Of a DNA stretch of 64,000 nucleotides, positions 50,779 to 58,232 are shown one piece after another. Source of the DNA: UBA1367 sp040268355 (GTDB lineage: Bacteria; Actinomycetota; Coriobacteriia; Coriobacteriales; Atopobiaceae). Both the position numbers and the translations under genes were made by a program. The DNA lies in contig JAWRIT010000020.1 in NCBI GenBank assembly GCA_040268355.1, positions 1 to 64,000 of the forward strand, written 5' to 3'. The notes beneath the pieces were generated by a model, which saw only the letters and a program-made list of their open reading frames with translations, had not been told where the DNA came from and did not search any database. Positions within the stretch are counted from its first letter, which is position 1, and each line of letters starts with the position of its first letter.

Positions 50779-50795
50779 GTCAAAATGGTGTACGG
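50777..50795. repeat. Right terminal inverted repeat
   Basis: GAGTCAAAATGGTGTACGG, reverse-complement match (18 of 19) to 50258-50276. It overlaps the stop codon of the transposase remnant. Confidence 0.75.
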
Positions 50796-50879
50796 GATTT
50801 GACTCGTGACTCGCTTGACTCCGATTATTTGCCTTTGTTACTTGCTGCGCAAAACTTCCGCCGGGAAGTCTCCTCCCCC

Positions 50880-52112
50880 TCAGAAAGTCCTTCCTTCTTG
50901 TATGAACTCGGGGATGTTCGCATGAATGATGCCGTCCCTTTGCTGAATGGGATCGCTTCGCGTTAACAGGTACTTCGGATAGTTGTCCCTGACCTGGGCG
51001 AAGGGGCGGTACTCTCGTTCCTCGGTGGCCTGATCAGCCATGATGGTCATGGCAACTTGGATGTAGACATAGCCCATCTGGGGACTCCTCAAGATGAAGT
51101 CGCATTCTAACTTTCCGATCCGTCCAACGCTGATCTTGCAGCCCTGCGCACGGGCGTAGGAATAGACGATGTTCTCCAGCACTGGTCCGTAGTTGATGCG
51201 ATTGTCGGTGTTGAGTGCGAAGTAGAAGCCCAGGTCTGCCAGGTAGTACTTTTGCTCGCCTTGCAGGGACTTGCGAGACTTCAGATCGAATCGGGTGCAC
51301 TTGCTGATGATCTTCGCATCCTCGAGGATCTGGAGATAGCGCGCGAGGGTCTCCCTCTTAATCTTCAGACCTTGCCTTCCTTCGAGGTCAGATTGGATGT
51401 TGCTAAGCGACACGGTGGCGCCGAAGTTGTTGATGACGTAGTCGCGCACCTGGTTGAACACCGAGACGTTCTTCACCTTCACACGCTTGCGAATGTCCTT
51501 CTGGAAGATCTCCTCGACGACTGCGGTGACATAGGCGCGCTTGTCCGCAAGCTGGGGATAATCCAGCGCCTTGGGAAAGCCTCCCTCGAGAATATACGAG
51601 TCGAACTCCGCGACGGGGTTTGGATTGACGGAGACTCCGAGGAAGCGTTTCATCTGGCAGTACTCACCGAAGTCCAGTGTCTGCATTTCGAACTCGATGT
51701 AGCGGCCGGTAAGCTTCGTGGCCAACTCGCCTGAGAGCAGGTAGGAGTTTGATCCGGTAATGAAGATGGAGAAGCCGCCCTCAGTGCGGAACTCGTTGAG
51801 CACCTCCTCGAAGCCTTCGACGTTTTGGATCTCATCGATGAAGAGGTACTTCATCCCTGCAATGTCGAGCATCGGCTCGATGAGGGCCTCGAGTTGCTCC
51901 GGGGCTTCTACGGAGCGATATCCGTATCTGTCGAGATCGAAATACGCAATGTGGTCGTCGGCGATGCCTTCATCCCTCAGCTCCTCTACGATGTACTTCA
52001 TGAGGCAGGACTTGCCGCAGCGTCGAACGCCAGTGATGACTTTGATCATCCCGTCATCATGATAGAACCCACGAATCTTCTTCAGGTAGTTTTCTCGGGG
52101 GAACAGACGCAT
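50880..52112 (-). CDS. AAA_14/DUF4143 ATP-binding protein
   Basis: The 410-residue protein (MRLFPRENYLKKIRGFYHDD) has P-loop VITGVRRCGKSCLMKYI near 25, Walker B YLFIDEIQNV near 88, the sensor segment IFITGSNSYLLSGELATKLT near 118 and a C-terminal DUF4143 nuclease-like part with LECDFIL near 330. These proteins are widespread and of unclear function, often treated as mobile. ATG at 52112 is supported by GGAGCC before it, inside a perfect hairpin. A longer frame from 52139 passes through that hairpin. Confidence 0.85.
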   Translation of the reverse strand: MRLFPRENYLKKIRGFYHDDGMIKVITGVRRCGKSCLMKYIVEELRDEGIADDHIAYFDLDRYGYRSVEAPEQLEALIEPMLDIAGMKYLFIDEIQNVEGFEEVLNEFRTEGGFSIFITGSNSYLLSGELATKLTGRYIEFEMQTLDFGEYCQMKRFLGVSVNPNPVAEFDSYILEGGFPKALDYPQLADKRAYVTAVVEEIFQKDIRKRVKVKNVSVFNQVRDYVINNFGATVSLSNIQSDLEGRQGLKIKRETLARYLQILEDAKIISKCTRFDLKSRKSLQGEQKYYLADLGFYFALNTDNRINYGPVLENIVYSYARAQGCKISVGRIGKLECDFILRSPQMGYVYIQVAMTIMADQATEEREYRPFAQVRDNYPKYLLTRSDPIQQRDGIIHANIPEFIQEGRTF

Positions 52113-52140
52113 TATGGCTCCAATCTTCACTGGAGCCATA
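52113..52140. promoter_or_regulatory. Palindrome abutting the start of the DUF4143 gene
   Basis: TATGGCTCCA (52113-52122) and TGGAGCCATA (52131-52140) are perfect 10 bp arms with an 8 base loop. In the minus-strand mRNA the stem ends directly at the ATG and contains the GGAG ribosome site, so folding would mask it. It may equally be a protein operator. Confidence 0.6.
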
Positions 52141-52161
52141 CTACCAAATCACGCGATTATG

Positions 52162-52196
52162 GGGGTATTTTTCATCAAGTAAGCGATTTATACCCC
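52162..52196 (-). terminator. Possible terminator downstream of the GMP synthetase gene
   Basis: GGGGTAT (52162-52168) and ATACCCC (52190-52196) form a 7 bp stem with a long loop, 18 bases past the stop of guaA on the minus strand. Confidence 0.35.
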
Positions 52197-52213
52197 AATA
52201 ACTAAGGAATTTG

Positions 52214-53197
52214 CTACTCCCACTCGACCGTGGCGATCGGCTTCGGGCTCAGCTCGTAGCACACGCGGCAGATGCCGGGAACCTCGGCCAGGATGCGGTC
52301 GCACATGCGATGCAGCAGCGCCCAGTCGAGCTCGGGGACCTCTGCCGTCATGACGTCCACCGTGTTGATGCAGCGGATGATACAGGGCCACTCGTAGGCA
52401 CGCTTGTCGTCGCGCACGCCAGTGGCGCGGTAGTCGGGCACCACGCAGAAGTACTGCCAGATGTCGAGACCCGCCGCGTCGATCTCCTCGCGCACGATGG
52501 CGTCGGCCTCACGCAGCGCCTCCAGGCGGTCGCGCGTGATGGCGCCGGTGCAGCGCACGCCCAGCCCCGGTCCGGGGAACGGCTGGCGGTACACCATGTC
52601 GTCAGGCAGCCCCAGCTGCTTGCCCACCACGCGCACCTCGTCCTTGAAGAGCAGCTTCACCGGCTCGACGAGCTCCCAGTTGAGCTCGGCGGGAAGCCCT
52701 CCCACGTTGTGGTGGGCCTTCACGCCGGAGGCGGACTCAAGGATGTCGGGGTAGATGGTGCCCTGCCCCAGAAAGCCGATGCCGTCGAGCTTGGCGGCCT
52801 CCTCGTCAAAGACCTTGATGAACTCCTCGCCGATGACGTGGCGCTTGGCCTCGGGGTCGGCGACGCCCGCCAGCTTGTCGAGGAAGCGGTCGGTCGCGTC
52901 CACATAGACGAGGTCGGCCCCCATCTGGTTGCGGAACACCTCGACGACCTGCTCGGACTCTCCCTTGCGCATGAGGCCATGGTTGACGTGCACGCACACG
53001 AGCTGCTTGCCGATCGCCTTGATGAGCAGCGCGGCCACCACGGAGGAGTCAACGCCACCCGAGAGGGCCAAGAGCACTCGACCGTCCCCCACCTGGGCCC
53101 TCATGGCGCCAACGGCCTCATCTATGAAGGCGTCCGCCAGTTCGGGCGTGGTGATGCGGGCCATGTCGTCAGGACGGTGATTGCTCGTGAAGTCCAT
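52214..53197 (-). CDS. guaA: GMP synthetase, ATP-pyrophosphatase subunit without glutaminase domain
   Basis: The 327-residue protein starts near the N-type PPi loop (VLLALSGGVDSSVVAALLIK near 45) and carries GTIYPDILES, HHNVGG, the PFPGPGLGVRC motif near 215 and the conserved end CYELSPKPIATVEWE. This is the whole ATPase plus dimerisation part of GuaA. The 190-residue class I glutamine amidotransferase domain that normally precedes it is absent; GAAGGAGAACCC right before the ATG shows this is not a cut. XMP would be aminated with free ammonia or with a separate glutaminase subunit. Confidence 0.88.
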   Translation of the reverse strand: MDFTSNHRPDDMARITTPELADAFIDEAVGAMRAQVGDGRVLLALSGGVDSSVVAALLIKAIGKQLVCVHVNHGLMRKGESEQVVEVFRNQMGADLVYVDATDRFLDKLAGVADPEAKRHVIGEEFIKVFDEEAAKLDGIGFLGQGTIYPDILESASGVKAHHNVGGLPAELNWELVEPVKLLFKDEVRVVGKQLGLPDDMVYRQPFPGPGLGVRCTGAITRDRLEALREADAIVREEIDAAGLDIWQYFCVVPDYRATGVRDDKRAYEWPCIIRCINTVDVMTAEVPELDWALLHRMCDRILAEVPGICRVCYELSPKPIATVEWE

Positions 53198-53382
53198 GGG
53201 TTCTCCTTCGCACGATGGGGCCTCGACAGCAGACGAGTATAGCGAAGCGCGCTCTCCGCACGCCGAGCGTCGCGAGAACTCACGGAAGACACGCCCTTGC
53301 GCCTAACCAAACGCTCCCGGCCCGTGCACGTCTCGGCCCGAAGGCGTCCCGCGCGTCCAAGCCCGCCCAAAGAGCGACTCCC

Positions 53383-54321
53383 TCAGAGCAGGCCACGGGT
53401 CTCGTCGAGCCCGAGCGCGATGTTCATGTTCTGCACGGCCGCACCCGAGGCGCCCTTGCCCAGGTTGTCAAAAAGCGCGGTCACGGTCGTGCGGCCGCCT
53501 CCCCCGCAGACTGAGATGCGCAGCCGATCGGTGCCGGCGAGCTCGTTGGCGTACAGGGTGGGCGCGTCTGAACCAAGGGTGGAGACCTCCACGAGCCGCT
53601 GGTCCGCATAGTGGGCGCTCAGGCAGGCGTGGACCTCGCGCATGGTCGCCGTGCCCGCGAGCAGGTCGTCATGCAGCATGATGGTGGTGGCCATGCCCTT
53701 GTAGTAGTCGTCGACCACCGGCACGAAGACGGGAGGGCGCGTCAGGCCGCAGGCTTGCTGCATCTCGGGCAGGTGCTTGTGGGATTGTCCCAGCCCGTAG
53801 AGGCCAGGCGCATCGAGCTCCCCCGCGCGTGCGGGCGCCTCGTAGTCGGCGATCATGCGCTTGCCGCCGCCCGAGTAGCCCGTGAGCGAGAAGCAGGTGA
53901 GCGGGTAGTCTGCAGGGAGCAGGCCCGCCTGCACGAGTGGCGCCACGAGCGTGACGAACCCGGTGGCATGGCAGCCCGGATTGGCGATGCGGGCGCTTGC
54001 GGCGATGGCCGCGCGTTGGGTGGCGCCCAGCTCGGGCAGCCCGTAGGTCCACCCTTCGGCCGTGCGGTGCGCCGTCGAGGCGTCGATGATGCGCACCGCG
54101 GGGTTCTCGACCAGCGCGACCGCCTCGCGGGCGCCCTCGTCGGGCAGGCACAGGAACACGAGGTCGGCGGCGTTCAGAAGGCGGCGGCGCTCCTCGGTGT
54201 CGTGGCGTTTGTCCTCGTCGATGCGCAGCAGCTCCAGGTCGTCGCGGGAGCCAATGCGCCCGAAGATCTGCAGGCCCGTCGTTCCGCTCTGTCCGTCGAT
54301 GTACACCCGTGCCTTGACCAT
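53383..54321 (-). CDS. argC: N-acetyl-gamma-glutamyl-phosphate reductase, type 2
   Basis: The 312-residue protein (MVKARVYIDGQSGTTGLQIF) is of the short ArgC type: NADP loop GQSGTTG, active-site Cys in ANPGCHATGF near 135, then SGGGKRMIADYE and HKHLPEM near 190. It reduces N-acetylglutamyl phosphate to the semialdehyde, step three of arginine synthesis. GGGGAGACGAGC precedes the ATG at 54321. It diverges from argJBD across a 290-base region with ARG-box-like repeats. Confidence 0.9.
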   Translation of the reverse strand: MVKARVYIDGQSGTTGLQIFGRIGSRDDLELLRIDEDKRHDTEERRRLLNAADLVFLCLPDEGAREAVALVENPAVRIIDASTAHRTAEGWTYGLPELGATQRAAIAASARIANPGCHATGFVTLVAPLVQAGLLPADYPLTCFSLTGYSGGGKRMIADYEAPARAGELDAPGLYGLGQSHKHLPEMQQACGLTRPPVFVPVVDDYYKGMATTIMLHDDLLAGTATMREVHACLSAHYADQRLVEVSTLGSDAPTLYANELAGTDRLRISVCGGGGRTTVTALFDNLGKGASGAAVQNMNIALGLDETRGLL

Positions 54322-54391
54322 GCTCGTCTCCCCCGTCCCCCGTGCGCTTAGGCGTCTATGAGTCACCTTGCGAACAATTCGCCGTTCACGC

Positions 54392-54419
54392 TTGACTCAG
54401 CTCACGCATGTGGTATGTT
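54392..54419 (+). promoter_or_regulatory. Promoter of argJBD
   Basis: TTGACT (54392-54397) and TATGTT (54414-54419) with 16 base spacing, facing argJ, in the argC-argJ divergent region. Confidence 0.5.
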
Positions 54420-54442
54420 CACCCTCGAAAAACGCACGCTTT

Positions 54443-54466
54443 TGCATATCAAATTATCGATATGCA
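54443..54466. promoter_or_regulatory. ARG-box-like inverted repeat
   Basis: TGCATA and TATGCA arms with a 12 base AT-rich centre just downstream of the argJ promoter. Actinobacterial ArgR sites contain TGCAT half-sites; a further GCATA occurs at 54500-54506. No argR gene is in the window. Confidence 0.45.
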
Positions 54467-54611
54467 GGCTTGGAGCAGAATCATTGGGTCATATATTTAC
54501 GCATACGAAACAGGCGCCACCGTCCGACGACGATGACGCGACCCCGACCGGCCCCTCACACCCGTGTGCGACCGGCACCCTGTGATGCCCATCCCCAGCG
54601 AAAGAGGTTCC

Positions 54612-55901
54612 ATGTCCAGCGTCGCTCCCATTCCCATCCCCCCCACCATGACCGATCCCGCCTCCCTCGGCCTTTCCCCCTGCGAAGGCGGCGTCTGCTG
54701 CGCGGAAGGCATCAGCGCGGCGGGCGTGCACGCCGGCTTTCGCGATGACGCGTCCCGGCGCGACCTCGCCCTCGTCGCCGCCGATGAGACCTGCGTCGTC
54801 GCGGCGACCTTCACGCAGAACCGCTTCTGCGCGGCACCCGTGCAGGTGTCGCGTCCCCGTGCGGCATCAGGGCGCGGACGTGCCGTGATCCTCAACTCGG
54901 GCAACGCCAACGCCTCCACTGGCGAGCCCGGCGTGCGCGCGGCGGAGGCCACGACGGCCCTGGTGGCCCAGGCGCTGGGCTGCGCGGAGCAGGAGGTGCT
55001 CGTGGCTTCCACGGGCGTCATCGGCACCCCGCTGCCGCTGGCGCCCTTCGAGCGAAGCGTGCCCGCCGCCGTCTCGGCGCTCGACCACTCCCCCGCCGCC
55101 GCGCACGATGCGGCCCGCGCCGTCATGACCACCGACACCGTGCCCAAGGAGGTCTCGCTCGCCGCGACGCTGCCCCATGACGCCGCCGGGAGGGCACGCA
55201 CGGTGCACGTGGGAGGTTTCGCCAAGGGCTCGGGCATGATCATGCCGAACATGGCCACGATGCTCTGCGTGCTCGCCACCGACGCGCCCCTCACGGCCGA
55301 GGCCGCCCGTGCGGCGCTGCGATCGGCCGTGGGGACGAGCTTCAACAAGGTGACGGTCGACTCGGACACCTCCACCAACGACTCGTGCTTCCTGTTTGCC
55401 ACCGGCCAGGCGGGCGGCGATCCCATCACGGAGGGCACGGAGGCCTACGAGGTCATCGCCTCGGCCGTGCGCGCTGCCTGCGAGCAGCTCGCCCGCAAGA
55501 TCGCCGCCGATGGCGAGGGAGCCACCAAGCTCGTCACGGTCGACGTGGTGGGCGCCGCGACCGATACGGACGCCGACACCGTGGCGCGCGCCATCGCCAA
55601 CTCTCCGCTCGTGAAGACCGCCATCTTCGGCCACGACGCGAACTGGGGCCGCGTGGCGGTCGCCGCCGGCAAGTGCGGGGTGGCGTTCGACCAATACGAC
55701 GTGGACATCGACTTTCTGGGCCTGCCCGTGTTGCGCGCAGGGCTGCCGCTGCCCCCCGACGAGGACGAGATGCTGCGGCGCTTCGAGCAGGACGAGGTCG
55801 CGATCGCCGTCCGGCTCGGCACGGGCACAGGCTGCGCCCGCATCTGGACCTGCGACCTCACGCACGACTATGTGGCCATCAACGGCGACTACCGGACCTA
55901 G
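54612..55901 (+). CDS. argJ: Glutamate N-acetyltransferase / N-acetylglutamate synthase
   Basis: The 429-residue precursor contains the self-cleavage site KGSGMIMPNMATML near 210-220, where the Thr becomes the nucleophile of the beta chain. Also present are LNSGNANASTG near 95, STGVIG near 138, and VDSDTSTNDSCF near 250. It transfers acetyl from N-acetylornithine to glutamate, recycling the acetyl group. AAAGAGGTTCC precedes the ATG at 54612. First gene of argJ-argB-argD. Confidence 0.93.
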   Translation: MSSVAPIPIPPTMTDPASLGLSPCEGGVCCAEGISAAGVHAGFRDDASRRDLALVAADETCVVAATFTQNRFCAAPVQVSRPRAASGRGRAVILNSGNANASTGEPGVRAAEATTALVAQALGCAEQEVLVASTGVIGTPLPLAPFERSVPAAVSALDHSPAAAHDAARAVMTTDTVPKEVSLAATLPHDAAGRARTVHVGGFAKGSGMIMPNMATMLCVLATDAPLTAEAARAALRSAVGTSFNKVTVDSDTSTNDSCFLFATGQAGGDPITEGTEAYEVIASAVRAACEQLARKIAADGEGATKLVTVDVVGAATDTDADTVARAIANSPLVKTAIFGHDANWGRVAVAAGKCGVAFDQYDVDIDFLGLPVLRAGLPLPPDEDEMLRRFEQDEVAIAVRLGTGTGCARIWTCDLTHDYVAINGDYRT

Positions 55902-55990
55902 CGGCGCCTGCGGCGAGCCGGCTTCGCCCAGCCGCAGGCCAAGCGTCCCCACCCCCGCCCACCGCAACGATCCCCAGCAGGGAGGACCCC

Positions 55991-56875
55991 ATGAAACGAC
56001 GCGACGCACGTGAGCGCGAGAAGGCGCTCGACAAAGCGAAGATCCTGACCGAGGCGTTGCCCTGGATCCACCGCCACAACGGCGAGACCATCGTCGTCAA
56101 GTACGGCGGCGCGGCCATGGAGGACGAGGCGCTCATGGAGCAGGTGGTCGCAGACCTCGAGCTGCTCAAGCTCATGGGCATGCGCGTCGTGCTCGTCCAT
56201 GGCGGCGGCAAGGCCATCAACAAGCTGCTCGGCGCCCTCGAGCTGCCCGCCACCTTCAAGGACGGCCTGCGCGTGACCGATGACGCCACCATGGAGGCCG
56301 TGCAGATGGTGCTCGTGGGCAAGGTCAACCAGCAGCTCGTCTGGGCGCTCAACGGCTTCGGCGAGAACGCCGTGGGCATTTCGGGCGCGGACGGCAAGAC
56401 CTTCCGGTGCCGCGCGGTCGACCCCGCACTCGGACGCGTGGGTGAGATCGTCTCGGTCAACACGCATCTCATCGAGGCGGTGCTCGACGACGGCTACGTG
56501 CCGGTCATCGCGAGCGTGGGATCGGGCCCCGACGGCTTCTACAACATCAACGCCGACATCGCATCGAGCGAGGTGGCCCAGGCCCTGCACGCCGACACGC
56601 TCGTCTACCTCACCGACGTGGACGGCTTCTACCGCGACTTTGACGATGACGAGAGCCTTATCGCGCGCATGACCGCCGCCGAGGCCCACGAGCTGCTCGA
56701 GAGCGGTACCCTTACCTCGGGGATGATCCCCAAGATCCGCTCCATCGTGGAGGCGCTCGACGCCGGGGTGCAGGACGTGCGCATCCTGAACGGGACCTTC
56801 CCCCACGCGTTGCTGCTCGAGATCTTCACCGACGCCGGCATCGGCACCATGTTCACCCAGGGAGAGGAGCGTTAG
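55991..56875 (+). CDS. argB: N-acetylglutamate kinase
   Basis: The 294-residue amino-acid kinase has VVKYGGAAM near 36, VLVHGGGKAIN near 68, GADGKTF, the NINADIASSEVAQAL segment and YLTDVDG near 213. The final SGTLTSGMIPKI is the conserved C-lobe motif. It phosphorylates N-acetylglutamate; the hexameric form is arginine-inhibited. GGGAGGACCCC precedes the ATG at 55991. It lies two bases before argD. Confidence 0.95.
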   Translation: MKRRDAREREKALDKAKILTEALPWIHRHNGETIVVKYGGAAMEDEALMEQVVADLELLKLMGMRVVLVHGGGKAINKLLGALELPATFKDGLRVTDDATMEAVQMVLVGKVNQQLVWALNGFGENAVGISGADGKTFRCRAVDPALGRVGEIVSVNTHLIEAVLDDGYVPVIASVGSGPDGFYNINADIASSEVAQALHADTLVYLTDVDGFYRDFDDDESLIARMTAAEAHELLESGTLTSGMIPKIRSIVEALDAGVQDVRILNGTFPHALLLEIFTDAGIGTMFTQGEER

Positions 56876-56877
56876 CC

Positions 56878-58128
56878 ATGACCGAACACGCCACGGACGC
56901 CACCTTCGAGGAGTTGCGCGCCCTCGACGACGCCTACGTCATGCACACCTACCCCCGCCTACCCGTCGCGTTCGTATCGGGCGAGGGGGCGACCCTCACC
57001 GACACGGACGGCAAGGTCTACCTCGACTTCCTTGGAGGCATCGGCTGCGCGAGCCTGGGCCATGCCAACCAGGTCGTGGCCGAGGCCCTGCGCGAGCAGA
57101 CAGGGCGCGTCTGGCAGGTGGGCAACTACTTCCACGTCACGCAGCGCGGCGAGCTCGCCCGCGCCCTCTCCGAGCTGCTCTCGGCCATCACCGACGAGCA
57201 GGGCCACGTGCACGGCTCGACGGGGACCTCTTGGAAGACCTTCTTTGCCAACACCGGCGCCGAGGCCAACGAGGGCGCGTTCAAGGTCGCCCGTCGCTGG
57301 GGCGAGCGGCATCTCGGCGGCGCGTCGGGCATCATCACCGCACGCCAGAGCTTCCACGGCCGCACGCTCGCGGCGCTCGCGGCCACCGGGCAGGACTCCT
57401 TCCAACGAAGCTTCGGGCCGCTGCCCGCAGGCTTCTCGTCGGTACCCTTGAACGACATCGACGCCCTCAAAGACGCCGTCTCCGAGGGCGGGACCTGTGC
57501 CGTCATGCTGGAGTGCGTGCAGGGCGAGGGAGGCGTCTGGCCGGCGGAGCTCGACTACCTGCAAGACGTGCGCGCCCTCTGCGACGAGCGGGGCCTGGCC
57601 CTCATCATCGACGAGGTGCAGACCGGCTTCTTCCGGTGCGGGGCGCCCTTCGCCTACCAGTTGGCGGGCATCGAGCCCGACATCGTGAGCATGGCCAAGG
57701 GCATCGCCGACGGCTTCCCCATGGGGGCCGTCGCAGCCCGCTCGGAGCTGGCCAACCTCATGGTGCCGGGCGATCACGGCTCGACCTTCGGCGGCAACGC
57801 GCTGGCGGCGGCGGCCGGCCTGGCGACCGTCACCGAGCTCGTCGAGCGGGAGGTGGGCGAGCATGTCATCGCCACCGGGGCCCATCTCGCCAACCGGCTC
57901 GCAGCGCTGCCCCACGTGCAGGAAGTGCGCGGACGCGGACTCATGCGCGGCGCGCAGTTCGATGTGCCCATCGCGGGCGAGCTGGTGCGTCGGGGGCTCG
58001 ACGCCGGACTCGTGCTGAACCGCATCGGTGACACCATCCTGCGCTTCCTGCCGCCCTTGGTGGTGAGCGCCGAGCAGATCGACGCCATGGCCGAGCGGCT
58101 AGGAGCGCTCATCACCGAGCTCGCGTAG
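56878..58128 (+). CDS. argD: Acetylornithine aminotransferase
   Basis: The 416-residue class III aminotransferase has FANTGAEANEGAFKVARRW near 125 (PLP phosphate loop), the Asp in IIDEVQTGFFRCG near 245 and the PLP Lys in SMAKGIADGFPMGA near 275. It makes N-acetylornithine from the semialdehyde with glutamate; members can also act on succinyldiaminopimelate. Co-transcribed with argB (two base gap). Confidence 0.93.
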   Translation: MTEHATDATFEELRALDDAYVMHTYPRLPVAFVSGEGATLTDTDGKVYLDFLGGIGCASLGHANQVVAEALREQTGRVWQVGNYFHVTQRGELARALSELLSAITDEQGHVHGSTGTSWKTFFANTGAEANEGAFKVARRWGERHLGGASGIITARQSFHGRTLAALAATGQDSFQRSFGPLPAGFSSVPLNDIDALKDAVSEGGTCAVMLECVQGEGGVWPAELDYLQDVRALCDERGLALIIDEVQTGFFRCGAPFAYQLAGIEPDIVSMAKGIADGFPMGAVAARSELANLMVPGDHGSTFGGNALAAAAGLATVTELVEREVGEHVIATGAHLANRLAALPHVQEVRGRGLMRGAQFDVPIAGELVRRGLDAGLVLNRIGDTILRFLPPLVVSAEQIDAMAERLGALITELA

Positions 58129-58232
58129 CGCCGCGCGGCGCCTCGACCCAGACGCGCGGGGCGGTCGCCGGCGGGCACGTTGTGAGATAATGCGGCACTA
58201 CCTAGACATCCGCAACACCTGGGAGCGCCCCT

